From Nymphaea colorata (lineage: Eukaryota; Streptophyta; Magnoliopsida; Nymphaeales; Nymphaeaceae): a DNA stretch of 36,565 nt. The notes under the pieces are model-generated. The model was not told the DNA's origin. It was given only the letters and a program-made list of their open reading frames with translations, and did not search any database. Below are positions 1 to 10,341 of the stretch, piece by piece (within the stretch, counting starts at the first letter, position 1; every line of letters begins with the position of its first letter). Location of the stretch: assembly GCF_008831285.2 (NCBI RefSeq), contig NW_022204722.1, positions 1 to 36,565 on the forward strand, in the 5' to 3' direction. Position numbers and translations under genes: made by a program.

Positions 1-100
1 CCCCAACCCCAACCCCAACCCCAACCCCAACCCCAACCCCAACCCCAACCCCAACCCCAACCCCAACCCCAACCCCAACCCCAACCCCAACCCCAACCCC
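1..100. repeat. left telomere, C4A2 repeats
   Basis: Sixteen perfect CCCCAA units plus a final CCCC. The sequence changes abruptly at base 101 to unique AT-rich DNA, as expected where telomerase added repeats to a macronuclear chromosome end. C4A2 is the Tetrahymena-type repeat, unlike C4A4 of spirotrichs or CCCTAA of heterotrichs. Confidence 0.98.
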
Positions 101-321
101 GTCATTTATTGTTCAAATATAATTCGCCGTCGATTTGATCATCAAACATCCCATTATATTCTGCCCAAAAATAAAATATTTTCAAATGAATCCTGATTTC
201 CACCTCCCCCCGCAACGTCCTCCCTCTCCCCGTGCTCCTCCCGCCCCAGATCACTCACCTTGCTTGGCTTTTTTCCTCCCAATAAATTAGAATATAATAT
301 TTTAAATAGACCCAGCATCTC
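101..321. promoter_or_regulatory. short subtelomeric spacer and Myb gene promoter region
   Basis: Only about 220 bp separate the telomere from the first gene. The stretch is AT-rich on both sides of a pyrimidine-rich block (about 199-250). An in-frame ATG at 186 opens a proline-rich reading frame that could be an extra N-terminal piece of the Myb protein, but I found no 20-nt intron linking it, so I treat the region as non-coding. Confidence 0.4.
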
Positions 322-1627
322 ATGCCCAAGGCTTTCAACCGAGGCTGGTCCTCCCATGTACTCTCTCCCCCACCTAGGAAGACGACGAACTCCAAAAATT
401 AGTGGCCACTTCTCCCCACCCCAGAATTCGCTGGGTGTGTCTGGCCAAGCAGCTCTCCCGCCTCTGCGGACGTGAGCGCACGGGAAAGCAATGCCGCGAG
501 CGGTAAACACCTTGCCATTTAGCTGGCAGCATCAGCTGAACCCGCAGATCAGCAAATAGGCCTGGAATTCCGTCTAGATCCAGAAATTATTCGATTTGCA
601 GCGCCGATTCGGGAACAAATGGTCGCTAATTGCCGAGTTCCTCCCGGGACGGACCGACAACATCATCAAGAACTTTTTCTACGCCTTCGTGCGTAAGAAC
701 ATCACGAGGATAAACTCCTTCCTGCGAGGCAGCCATCGCAGGGGACACCGTCTCAAACGCGGCCCTTCGACTCTGAATTCACCTCCAAACTGATACTGGT
801 CAACGATGGCAACTTCCAAACCAAGATCAGACTTAACAGCCTCGATCTGAGGACCACTGCCAGGCGTAAGCTGCCAATTATAAAGAAATTCTGTAGCGGA
901 TCGTCGCACTCGCAGACAGCGCCTCTCTCGATGGCCCAGAAAGCGATGGTGTTTGGCAGTTGGTCCAAATGATGCATACTTTTCGACTCAACTCCAAGAA
1001 GAGAAAACAGAGCCGGAAGGGGAAAGAAAACCAGCGTTTTTTGAGAGAGCAGGATTCAAACCTCTCCACGCACGCTGCCCACACCGAGCCGCCCATTCCC
1101 CACGGCCCCTCATAGCCTGAGGGGACGGCTCCACCGCCCTCGCATGCCGCCATCGAGGCGAAATGTTCCAATTCTACGATATAATGCAAGTAATAGCACA
1201 ATCCTTTATAAGAGGAACCGTTATATGGAAATTTTCAGAAGGACAATCCCAGGGCCGATCCGTCCCTCTCTCCGCGCAAGGCTCGCCCCTCAGCCTGGGA
1301 CCATTTCAGCGAGGGTAATTTCCACATCAGCGACGGAGAAGTGGGCATGAAGGTGTAGGAGGAAATGGTGGCGCCGGGGCGGAGGAGCTACACGCTGCTG
1401 ATGGATTCGCTGCGGGAACACCTGGCAGGCTTCACCTGCGTCTTCACGCCAGAGCACGAGGAGGAGTGGGAGTTTTAGCATGAGTCCCCCCCGCATGTGA
1501 ACTACCAACTCATCGACAAGGAGGCATGCCCGCTGAAACCGAGTGCATCGTCAAGGAGGAAGCGGAAGCGCAGGACTGGATCGACGAGCAAGATCTCATG
1601 CGGGAATACCCACCAATGCCCCTCTGA
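322..1627 (+). CDS. R2R3-type Myb DNA-binding protein
   Basis: Two Myb/SANT repeats sit at the N terminus, which predicts a nuclear sequence-specific DNA-binding protein. Repeat 1 reads GWSSHEDDELQKLV and ends RTGKQCRERW; repeat 2 reads KEAWNSVEIQKLF, then FGNKWSLIAEFLPGRTDN and IKNFF. These match the W-x(n)-W pattern and recognition helix of R2R3 Mybs. Three 20-nt introns (358-377, 503-522, 867-886) are needed to assemble the repeats. TAG supplies the Glu in the WNSVE segment, a position usually Glu in Myb repeats. The rest is low-complexity, rich in K, E and P, and ends YPPMPL before TGA. One shift remains near 720 (a missing base, or an intron at 689-708) and another near 1524 (a missing base, or a GC-AG intron at 1524-1543). 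The predicted protein has about 410 residues. The specific target is unknown. Confidence 0.85.
358..377 (+). other. 20-nt intron, Myb gene intron 1
   Basis: GTACTC...CCTAG. Removal joins WSSH to EDDEL in phase 0 and restores the first Myb repeat. Confidence 0.85.
503..522 (+). other. 20-nt intron, Myb gene intron 2
   Basis: GTAAAC...TTTAG. Removal turns the RTGKQCRER end into RERWQHQLNP, regaining the Trp that ends Myb repeat 1. Confidence 0.9.
867..886 (+). other. 20-nt intron, Myb gene intron 3
   Basis: GTAAGC...AAAG. Removal joins two otherwise incompatible frames at TTARQ-ILERIV and avoids the TGA at about 970. Confidence 0.85.
1524..1543 (+). other. possible GC-AG 20-nt intron, Myb gene
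   Basis: GCATGC...CCGAG is exactly 20 nt and removal joins YQLIDKE to CIVKEEAEAQDW, the acidic C terminus. A one-base loss would give the same frame change, so the intron is only a candidate. Confidence 0.35.
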
Positions 1628-1708
1628 TATTATATCAAATCTCGTACGATCGGGGGGTGAATAGGTAATATGTGGATGTGGGTGATGATAGTGTTATTAT
1701 GATATGAG

Positions 1709-3206
1709 TCACTGGAGCTGGGAGAAGCTGCTGATCTTGCTCCTGGCGAAGTACTTCAGCTCCTCGTCGACGTTGGCCTGCCGACCTCGGGAACCCCCGC
1801 TCGTCCTCACCTGCCGACGAGAAACCTGCTAGCGGCTGCTTCTTTGGCTCTCCTGGCCTGTTAATTGTAGAGGAAGAAGGAAGAAGCGAGCATTTTCTCG
1901 TTGGCTTGCCGATAGGGATTGGGTTTTCCTGCCACAGTTCCAACCGACAGCTTCTTCACCATTCCCCTCGCCTTCGATCCCTGGCTCTCGCCCCCGCGCG
2001 AACGCTGCTCCCCCCTCGACCCGCTCTTCGCCAAACTGCGCGGGCGGAAGTTCCTCGATGCCGACTTGAGGATCGCTGGCGGCTGAGGCTCGTGGTAGAG
2101 AGGAGTCGGCTGGGGGATATCCTCCTCGGGGTAGTAGGGACGGATGTTGTGGCCCTCCTCGGTGGGGTGCTCGGGGAAGTAGCCCTGCGAAGGCACGAAC
2201 AACTCGCAATCCTCGTCGTGCTCGATGGACTTCTCGACTGGGTCGGTTTCCTGGTCGGCCGCCCAGTTGCCGCGGTAGACGCTGCCATCGGTGCGCGTCA
2301 TTTCCCCGAAGCCTTCCCGCATGTCGTTGAGGAAGTGGCCCTTGTAGACTCTCCCATCGGCCCATACGAACACCCCGTAGCCTTCCTTCTTGTCGTCGAC
2401 GTACTCGCCCTCGTACTTGTCGCTCCGTCCGGGCCCCTTCTTCCAGACGCCCTGGCCGTTGCGCAGGCCGGCTCTGAAATTCCCTTGAAGAAGCTGCCAG
2501 TGGACCAGTAGTATTCACCGTAGCCTGAAGGCTTGCCGTTTTAATAATTTCCCTTATAGGTATCCCCATTGGCGAAGCGTTCCACTCCTTCTCCGTGCTT
2601 CAGACAGTTCCGAAACTCGCCCTCATACCTATCTCCGTTGGTCCATGTGTGCACTCCGTATCCTTCTGCCTTCCCTCCTGCCACTCCCCGATATACGAGT
2701 CTCCTTTCGACCCCCGCCATATGCCCGACCCATGCTTCAGGCCGCCTTTCCACTCGCCCTCGTAGACTTCCCCGTTCTGCCACTAAAACCTGCCGCACCC
2801 CTCCGGCTTGCCCTTCACGTAGCTGCCGCGGTAGGTGGAGCCGTTGCTGAACCGTTAGAAGCCGAGCCCACTGCGCAAGTTGTCCTCCCAGTGGCCCTCG
2901 AAGACCCTGCCGTTGGCATACAACATAACGCCTCTGCCATGCCTCCTCCCCTACCTCACCTCGCCCCTGTAGGCGCTGTCCTTGTACCGTTTAATTCGCT
3001 CTTCTATACCGCCTGCAGTCGATCACGTCCGAGGCCGGCCTGTACTGCCTGAGCGAGAAGATCAGCCGATCGATGGAGCTAGGCGTGTGGGGGGACGGCT
3101 CTTCGGGGTTGGAGAGGCGGTGGTAGGCTCTGGACTGGAGATAGCTGTCGACCTCCTCGGAGAAGGTGAGGTCTGAGCGGTCGGCGTGGTTGCTGAGGAA
3201 CTGCAT
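1709..3206 (-). CDS. MORN-repeat protein
   Basis: From about residue 65 the protein is a run of 10 to 11 MORN repeats of about 23 residues (pattern YxGxWxxGxxxGxGxxxxxNGx), for example TYRGSYVKGKPEGCGRF, RYEGEFRNCLKHGEGV and VYKGHFLNDMREGFGE. MORN repeats bind membranes or act as scaffolds, and are common in ciliary and cortical proteins of ciliates. In-frame TAA and TAG fall at MORN positions that tolerate Glu (GNY-E-NGKPSGYG). The C-terminal tail is P/E/K-rich and ends SKISSFSQLQ before TGA. A 20-nt intron is inferred at 1806-1825. Frame corrections of one base are needed near 2478 and 2693, and a +1-type shift near 2990. The spliced length is about 490 residues. It converges on the Myb gene (81 bp gap) and diverges from the PHD gene. 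Confidence 0.85.
1806..1825 (-). other. probable 20-nt intron, MORN gene
   Basis: GTTTCT...GTGAG on the minus strand. Removal joins KEAAASR to the frame ending SFSQLQ. The donor is GTT rather than the usual GTA, so confidence is moderate. Confidence 0.55.
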
Positions 3207-3489
3207 CGATTATTATCTAGTGATGGTGTTAATTTTATTTACATCAAAAACGTCCAAACGCATCTTCGCAGCAATCGCATAAAGACAGAAATAACCACAC
3301 GGATTGGCAGCGTACGGAGGAAGGACGATTGTATTACCTTTTAACATCATTTTCGCCCATTTTTCCACCATTTGCTTCCGATCACAATCTGCAACAATGA
3401 TCCATTTTCGTTCTGTTTGGCTGCGTTCCCATTTTCTCGGTTAATGCTATCCTGCGACAACTTATAAGATATAATACTGCTGGGTCAGC
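3207..3489. promoter_or_regulatory. divergent intergenic region, MORN/PHD genes
   Basis: The 283 bp between two divergent start codons are moderately AT-rich and presumably hold both promoters. I see no repeat or recognisable site. Confidence 0.4.
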
Positions 3490-5396
3490 ATGCGGGAGAA
3501 ACGCAGTAAGGACGATTTCTAGATCTCCAACAAGAATCGCATAAAAATCCAAAAGAACGAACGCAAGGGCCCCCTTCGCACCGTATCCTCGCCCACAATG
3601 CAGAACAAACCGCCGCCCAGAAGCCTCGTCGAATCGCCCTAAAACTCCGACGACGAAGAGTACCAGTCCAAACTGTAAATGGGTTGTGATTCAGCCTCAA
3701 CCGGGGATCCGAGTGGTGGGGGAAGGTGGACCACCGCTTCTTCCGCGAAATGCCGCCCGAAGAAGTGGAGGCGCTGATGGAAAGGACCACCTCCGACGAA
3801 CTGCTGGAGCTGAGGCACCCCGCCGCCGAGCTGAAGGACTATTTCTCCGAGCGGATCACCGCCAAGAACCCCTACCTCGGCAGTCCCTGCTTCCTCAGGG
3901 TGCTCTTCCGCGGGAGGTGAAGCTGGAGCGCGAGGAACACTACGAACTGGTCACCTTCGCCTTCAAGGAGTACGACTACCTGCGCGAACAGCCGGGAAGG
4001 GCGGTCGACCGCTCCCTGCACCTCTCGGCCTTCCGCTACCCCAAGCTGGACCGCGGCGAGGTGGAGGGACTCTCCAGGCTGGAACTGGACATCATCGACG
4101 TGGAGGACTGCCAGGAGGAGATAAGGAAACTGCTCCACTTCGACGTGATCAACGCTCAGGGAGGAGAGGAAGTGGAGAGGGAAATTGCGCTCTGGAACGC
4201 CGACCTGCAGAAGCTCAACGCAACCAACGCGCAGAATTGGCGGGAGATGATGGGGCGGATCGGCCAGAGCGAGCCAACCGCGGCGGGCGAGGAGCAGGAA
4301 ATCTTATAGATCAAAAAATAGCTGAGGATGACTTAGGTGCTGCTCTACTTCAAGCGTGGGCATTCGGACAAGACGGAAAGGATGCTCTAGGACGCGCTGG
4401 AGGTCTCGATGATCAAATAGCTGTCCCTGAAGGAGGAGCAGCGCAAGAAGAGAGTGACCAAGCTGGAGCAACTGCAGTGCCTCTTCGAAACCGACTGCAA
4501 GATCTGCTTCTGCACCGAGAGCGACAACCACAACAAAGTGATCTACTGCGATGCCTGCAATACCAGCTTCCACCAGGCCTGCTACGGCGTGGAGACCATC
4601 GACGAGACAGAGAAGTTTTACTGCGAGGTTTGCTTATACATCAAACAACACTCCATACCGATACCGGCTCCAAATGCGAACAATAGACAGCTTCGAACCC
4701 ACCTCCAAAGACAGTGAAGAAACCAGCTGTCTCCTATGCTGCAAGCCCAGCTTCCCAATGCGATTGTTCAACGGCCATTTCTACCACATCACCTGTCTTG
4801 TCCTCTTCGACCTTGGTAAAATTCATGCTATTCAGTCTAGATCAAGGATTACAGAATCTAGTTCAGGGAGGGACTCAACGCCAACGCCATCCTGCAACGC
4901 ATCGTGGAGAATGAGATATCCGCATCCTCTTGCCTGTTCTGCCATAGGGAAACCGGCATGAAGTTTGCATGCAGGGAAAAATGCGGAAACTACTACCACC
5001 CTATTTGCGCGTATCTAAACGGAGTCCATTTCTAGTTGGTGCGTTGCTACCACAGGCTAAAGTGGCCCTAAGCTGTCCCTCCCATCACCCCCACCGCGAC
5101 ACCCTCAACCAAATCTACCTGCGCCGCTTCTTCTGCGACTACAAGAACACCTCCAAGAAGACCGACCTTTAGTTCTAGCAGAATACACCAAGGAAGTACA
5201 GTAAAAGAATGCCACCTTGCTATTGAAGCAAAAGTAGGCCCCAGGGCATCATCCGCAAGGGAAAAATCTTCAAAACCTACAAATGCAGCAGCCAAAGCCC
5301 GCCAGTAGCAGTCAGCCAAACGCTAGAACTCGAAGTTAGATCCACTCCATGATAAGCGAAACCGACTCACGGATACAAGGAAATTACTACGGATGA
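3490..5396 (+). CDS. PHD + extended PHD finger chromatin protein (JADE/BRPF-like)
   Basis: A canonical C4HC3 PHD finger (CKIC, CDAC, HQAC, CEVC; about 4498-4635) is followed by an extended PHD: CLLC, FYHITC, CLFC, KC, YYHPIC and a final CPSHH (about 4730-5095). This PHD-ePHD pair is typical of JADE, BRPF and related scaffolds of MYST acetyltransferase complexes, which read histone H3 tails, so a nuclear histone-binding role is inferred. The N-terminal part is charged and helical, with many E, K and L. TAG/TAA codons read well as Glu (KKELRMTEV, FDLVEIKDYRIEF). Introns at 3675-3694, 4816-4835 and probably 5043-5062 restore the frame. Shifts remain near 3905 and in the linker between the two fingers (4640-4700). 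The end is uncertain: the zinc-finger frame meets TGA at 5224-5226, while a one-base correction extends it to TGA at 5394-5396. Confidence 0.8.
3675..3694 (+). other. 20-nt intron, PHD gene intron 1
   Basis: GTAAAT...TTCAG. Removal joins EEYQSKL to LNRGSEWWGKVDHRFF. Confidence 0.85.
4816..4835 (+). other. 20-nt intron, PHD gene intron 2
   Basis: GTAAAA...TTCAG. Removal joins LVLFDL to VEIKDYRIEFREGLN inside the extended PHD finger. Confidence 0.9.
5043..5062 (+). other. probable 20-nt intron, PHD gene intron 3
   Basis: GTTGCT...TAAAG. Removal joins GVHFELV to the final zinc ligands CPSHH in the correct frame. The donor is GTT rather than GTA. Confidence 0.6.
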
Positions 5397-5461
5397 TGTC
5401 TGGCAGGAACGAGTGATTTTAATGATACTTTAACTGCAAATAACAACATAGACCAATAATA

Positions 5462-6580
5462 TCAGTCGCGGAAATAGGCAGGCACGGGAAGGCCAGATCG
5501 GATCTTGCAGCCAGCGCAATGCAGCAGAGCCACTGCAGGGTAGATAGGCCCCTGGGTCAGTTTGGGATCCTTGTAGGCAACGCCCATGTATTCTCCGTTG
5601 AGGGAAAAGGCCAAGACGCCGGTATTCATGTTCAGACAGACGCCCAGAGTGCCCTCCTTCTTGAATTTCTTGCCGTAGGATGGACCAGAAGCGTTGGAGT
5701 TGTGCCTCAGCTGGCCGAGACCTAAATCAAAAGGGAAATACCGTAGTAAGCGAATCCGAAGGGATGGTCACAGAAGGCGCTATTGTAGTCGAAATCCTTG
5801 TTGGTGGTTACGCCAATCTTGAGCTAGTTTTCAGTTCGGCTGTCAGCGATGATTTCCCAGTAGTGGACGCCGCTGGTGAAGCCCTGAGTGGCCAGACTGG
5901 TCCTGAAGAGGTAGGACTGCTCCTTGAGGAAGCACTGCGCTCCGTTTTCGGTGATGCTGATGCCGCCGCCAGTCTTAACGGGGTCCCACCGACCGACAGG
6001 GAAGAAGAACCGATGGGATTGTTCACGGGGATGTTGCTGGAGGAGCCGGAATTGTTGTTGGAAACCGGCCTGCGAACCGAGGATACCTTTGCCGTCTTGA
6101 TGAAGGCGCCAATGATATCGTAAACTCCCTTCTTGTCTGCTCCCTTGTCCTTGATGGAGAGGATGGCTGAGCAACCTCCGAGCAGCAAGGCTTGCTAGTC
6201 TTTATCTCCTTGTTATGCGGTTTCTAGCAGACCTAGAAGTTCCAGCACTTGGTGACCAGGCAGACGGCTTCATGCGAGACGATATCACTCAATTTGATGA
6301 CCTTATTGCATGTGTTGTTTGAGCACTTGATGTTGAGATCCTTGTAGATCCTGAGGAGGGCCCTGCTGCTGATGGGCTTGATGTCGTTGTTGGTGCAGCG
6401 ATTGGGACACTTGAATTCCGGGTTTTTGCTGGCCCAGCTGGTGATGCAGACCATGCAGACCAATTTACCGCAGCCGTGGCACTCGTAGGGGTCTTTTGCA
6501 ACGTTTAGGCATATGAGACAGTGAAAGGCCTCGTGATCGTTGCCCACGAAGCGCTAGGGGTCGTAGCCGGAGTGTGCCAT
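5462..6580 (-). CDS. RING/TRAF-like zinc finger + SPRY domain protein
   Basis: The N terminus carries a cysteine-rich RING-like finger (CLIC, CHGC, LVCMVC, FKCPNRC; residues about 18-55), then a TRAF-like second finger (CSNNTC ... HEAVC ... CWNFEVC). The C-terminal half is a SPRY/B30.2 domain: FTSGVHYWEI, ELKIGV, LGVCLNMNTGVLAFSLNG and IYPAVAL. RING + SPRY proteins are usually E3 ubiquitin ligases whose SPRY domain binds the substrate; that role is inferred here, and the RING lacks an obvious His ligand. A 20-nt intron at 5722-5741 is clear. One-base frame losses occur near 6190-6230 and near 5987 (for the latter a GTC..AAG 20-nt intron is the alternative). The protein ends VPAYFRD before TGA. 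Its length is about 366 residues. Confidence 0.85.
5722..5741 (-). other. 20-nt intron, SPRY gene
   Basis: GTATTT...TTTAG on the minus strand. Removal joins FGFAYYG to LGQLRHNS inside the SPRY domain. Confidence 0.9.
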
Positions 6581-6592
6581 TTTTGTTGGCTT

Positions 6593-6611
6593 TTATTATT
6601 ATTATTATTTT
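6593..6611. repeat. short ATT microsatellite
   Basis: About six tandem ATT units just upstream of the SPRY gene start, within its 173-bp promoter spacer. Confidence 0.8.
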
Positions 6612-6753
6612 AGGAACGCATGGCGGCACTTGGAGAAGAATTTCTGATAAAAACGGGGAAGAATTGGGCAATAAATGGGGAAATTTGATGAAAATGGACG
6701 CTATTAGGTAGGCAATACTTGTTGATCGATGGGATACATATAAAGATTTGTTA

Positions 6754-8446
6754 TCATTTTTAGAAGAGATTATCTAGTCTTTCATACCTCTCCCTCAGAC
6801 GGACCCGATGCTCGTTGGCTCTCTGCTCGGACAGCCTCACGATGTGGTTGTTCAAGCCGGTATTGGAGTTGTAATAGTAGGCAAGCTAGGGAAGATAGCC
6901 TATCCTTTCGTGGGATTGCTCGAGGACGGGAATGCATATGGCCACATCATTGGCTGCAGTAATATAAACTCCCTTCTCGTCTTTCAGATCCTCCTACTTT
7001 ACGTTCAGGAAAAGCTTGGTGTAGTAGGCTCGCAGGTGGCTGGTGACGAAGGGATACGATCGGTAGGTGTTCCTTTGCATGACGGAGACGGGGAAAGGCC
7101 GAGAAAAACCGACAGAGCCAGAGGTGGAGAGGAAATTGGAATAAACGAACCACAGTTTCTTCTCCTGGAAGACCGCATTGAAGAGCTTGAGCACCTGCCT
7201 GCCCAACAGCTCATCATCTCCATCAACCACCATGAAATCTCCTCAGGCTTGCAGTGCTCCTTAGCTGCAGTCCTCAATTGGCCATAGCCTTCATCTGCTG
7301 GTCGTTCCGTATCAGCCTGTACCTCTCTTCTGGGAGTATCTTTTGCGTTTCCAAATGTTTCTTTATCAATATTGCAGTCTCGTCTTGAGAGTGGTCGTCG
7401 ATGACGACCAGGTGGAAGTTTTTGTAATCTTGTATGAGATGGATTTGATGTTTCTGAGGTACCTGCCATCGGGAACGTTGTTGTAGGTTGGGACGACGAT
7501 GCAGAAGGGAAGCTATTCGTATTTGCTTATTTGATATCGGATTAGTAGTGTGATTTTTACTCCCTGAGATTAGGTTGGAAACGGATGGGTCGAGATCTGT
7601 GAGAGGCGTCTTTATCGAGCTTGGTTAAGCAGCTATGGGTGATGCCTGCGAAGGAACTGTAAGCGTAGTTTGGACTATTGGCTATAGGAATAAATGGAGT
7701 GATAGTTGGCGTCACAGTTAAGCCGAATGTTGGCTCAGGTTATGGCTTTACTGGATTTGATTGTGGATTGTTGATTTGAAAAGAATGTGGAGGTGGGGAT
7801 GAAGGTGCCTATATTGACGGTGGTTGCTGTTCCCTATTGGGGGCCATGTGGTTGGGTGATGAGGAGAGGCATAGTAATCATCTGAGTCCTGTCCGATGCG
7901 TTGGCTTGATAAAGGATTCACGAGTGGTGCAGGGTCCTCCTGATTCTCAACCAATTCTGTATTTTGTTGGTGGATTTGGTTCGGCATGCTTCTACTTTCT
8001 GGCAGGAGCAAATCCTCTTGCCCAGCTATCCTTCCCTGCATCTTCGCTCTTTCCTATTCGTGGGGATAGCTTCCGAGGAGTTTTTTTTCTTATTAATTTG
8101 TGAGTTAAATTTTAGTTATTACCTGAATAAATTCCCTGCACCCAGTGAAGGAGGGAGGCAGGCTCTCCTCTGCGATGGTGGGGGGCGAGTGGTTGGTCCC
8201 TTTGAGGGTTTTCAGGTTTTAGATGAATCTTTGCCGGTTTCGACGGTCCTGCTGCAGTTGAGCAATATACTCCGCCACTAAAAAGCCAACCAAACGCCAA
8301 TCAGGACCACAACCACCCATTTTGAACACTTCCTCCTAGGTGAAGCCATCGCCAAGGATGGTATCCGTCCATGGGGGGTATTTCCCCGCATTGGGGGTTT
8401 TGGCTTTTGTTCAATTTCTACTTTTACTCGCAGCTTTGCTCTCCAT
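6754..8446 (-). CDS. glycosyltransferase family 2 protein with an uncharacterised N-terminal region
   Basis: The C-terminal half is a GT-A fold family 2 transferase: FCIVVPTYNNVPDGRYL (nucleotide-sugar binding strand), HLVVIDDHSQDET and MVVDGDDELL (DxD-type metal site). It transfers a sugar from a nucleotide sugar; donor and acceptor are not visible. The N-terminal region holds a segment KMGGCGPDWRLVGFLVAEYI that I do not recognise, then a Q/P/S-rich linker. No ATG lies between 7845 and about 7470, so the transferase must be joined to the upstream part. Single-base losses are needed near 7215, 7268, 7435 and 7520, and the joints in the linker (7690-8140) are unclear. The start at 8446 requires a small intron (18 or 24 nt) just after it. 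It ends LDNLFEK before TGA. Confidence 0.75.
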
Positions 8447-8911
8447 TGTCTATTGGTCTATATCTATGGAACTGTAGGATGGGATCTGTTCTTACGGCAT
8501 GGAAAAATGCAATTTGGATGTGGGTTGTTTGAATGATTATAATTCCTTTATTTCATAAGCCATTTAGCAGGAAATAGCTTACGGCAGGATAGCAAACGAG
8601 ATTTGGCATATAGGCACATATGGGGCAAGTACGGAGAGGGCATAGGAGGAAAAAATGGGAGGAAATAAGAATTAACATTTTTTTTCATGTAAAATGATTG
8701 TAAATCATACATTTTTTTAGAATATTATTCAATAAAATGATGCAACAAAATAAAAAAACATTACCTTTGCCCTTGCCTTACCAAAACTATCAAAAATTGC
8801 ATGAAACCATGCGGAAACGTATTAAAAGATGCATATTTCCGATGGTTATAGTTGGTTTTATGATAATTATCCTGATGATGATAAAATATATACTCAATCT
8901 TTTCCCTCCAA
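8447..8911. promoter_or_regulatory. AT-rich intergenic region, glycosyltransferase promoter side
   Basis: The 465 bp between two tandem minus-strand genes are AT-rich with A/T runs (8676-8760). They should hold the LMBR1 gene 3' UTR and the glycosyltransferase promoter. Open frames here are low-complexity and have no coding character. Confidence 0.4.
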
Positions 8912-10323
8912 TCATTTCTCTGCCTTTTTGCTCGATCCGCCCCTGCACCTCCGCCATACCACCTTACCACAATCACAATGATCGTCAGCAGCACAATCGA
9001 CTCCATCACGATCATCGGGATTCGCTTGCCGTAAAGAGCAGAAAAGAGCGGCTCGCTTTGGAAGACCAGGGAAAGAAGAGTGCCCAAGGACGAGTTTTGG
9101 AGATAGGTGGGGAAGGCCCACAGCGCCAGCAGCGAGGTGGAGACCGAAGCCAGCAGCATGAGGTTGCAATTGAAGAGGAGCGAGTTCATGTAGGTCTTGT
9201 TGAGCAGGAGAGGATGGATCTTGATCACGAAGGGAATGCGGATGCCGAATATCGTGTTCCCCTTCACCAGGCAGACCTGCAGGTAGAGCACCAAAACGCC
9301 GTAGAGGATGGTAGCGAGGAAACTTGCACTGCTTTGGGATAAGTTTAAAGCCATTGGTCCATAAACAGGAAGAGAGGACTGCCATTCTTGAGGATCATGG
9401 TTCCGAAGATTTGCGCAACCCAGAAAGCCGACCCAACGATGCCGATGATTCCTCCTATGAGCGATATGACATAGACGATTGGATGCGTGCCTTTGATCTT
9501 GAGTTCGCTATCGAAGATCTCGTAGTCCTGTTCCAGTTTGTTCACGCTCTTCTTGTACCCCTCGAGCAGTTTGTTGAACTTGCTCTCGGCCCGCTTCTTG
9601 GCGAACCAGCTGCCCTCCGTCCGCGCCACCTCCCTCTCCTTGTCCTGCAGCTTCTCCCCTCGCTGATCAGCTCGGAACTCTTGGTCTGCAGCTCCTGCTT
9701 CTTCGCGAAGGCCTCCTCGGGGGTCAGGTATTTGGGCCTGTCCACGAAGCTGAGGATCAAGTCGTGAGGAAGGTAGACCAGTCCAATGCCCCCGTTGAAG
9801 GCGAGCAAACCCAACCGACCAGGCCGATCGCGATGAAGATGTACAAAGCTGCGTTTAGTCGGTATTCACTGCCTGCCACTGTATACACCCCGAGCCAAAC
9901 GTAGCTGATGAAGACGAGGGCGGACCAAACAGCAGTGACTATGAAAGCGTAGAGGAAGGACCAGCCGAACCTGGCTGCAAAGTTGTCGGATTCGTCGGAT
10001 TAGTAAAAGTTCATGGCGAGGGGTTGAGGAAGACCACCAGGGCGAAGATGATGGAGTAGACCACCTCGTAGGCCACGATAAAGTTGGAACTCGGGTCCGA
10101 TTGGGTGATGGAGAGGTCCAGCGGAGCAGCAGCAACTGTCCCCACGCCAGGGCCTGCGAGACAATCACTAGGATCTTCGGAAAGAGAGCATTACCGAATC
10201 CCTTCTACTACGCTACATCCAGAAACACTTACGATGACAGTACATTGCGAAGAGGTAGAAGCTGACGGCGAGGACGATGACTGCGATGATGATGGAGGCG
10301 ACGATATCAACTGCGTTGACCAT
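8912..10323 (-). CDS. LMBR1-family multipass membrane protein
   Basis: The first hydrophobic helix starts at residue 4 (VDIVASIIIAVIVLAVSFYL). Further membrane segments include FIVAYEVVYSIIFALVVFL, FLYAFIVTAVWSALVFISYV and HPIVYVISLIGGIIGIVGS. Family landmarks are NPFAMNFYESDE, FNGGIGLVYLPHDLI followed by a coiled-coil segment, and VKGNTIFGIRIPF with THPMNS-like TYMNSLLFNCNL. LMBR1 proteins include lipocalin receptors and LMBD1, a lysosomal cobalamin-transport factor; which role applies here is unknown. TAA codes the Glu of FYESDE. A 20-nt intron lies at 10213-10232. At least six one-base losses are needed (near 10115, 10020, 9805, 9665, 9350 and 8930); the last gives the C terminus ADRAKKAEK before TGA. 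The start codon lies 18 bp after the stop of the carboxypeptidase gene. Confidence 0.85.
10213..10232 (-). other. 20-nt intron, LMBR1 gene
   Basis: GTAAGT...TGTAG on the minus strand. Removal joins LFAMYCH to PEEKGFGNALFPKILV after the first membrane helix. Confidence 0.9.
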
Positions 10324-10341
10324 TTGATATGTTTATACAGA

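Noticed and set aside
154-510. Minus-strand ORF of 118 codons next to the left telomere
   Set aside because: It lies opposite the Myb repeats and their introns, and has no recognisable motif.
689-708. GT..AG 20-mer inside the second Myb repeat tail as an intron
   Set aside because: Removing it would delete VRKNITRIN, which matches the usual end of a Myb repeat; a missing base nearby explains the shift better. Kept only as an alternative.
8737-9342. Plus-strand ORF of 201 codons
   Set aside because: Antisense to the LMBR1 membrane protein; composition is that of a reverse-complemented hydrophobic gene.
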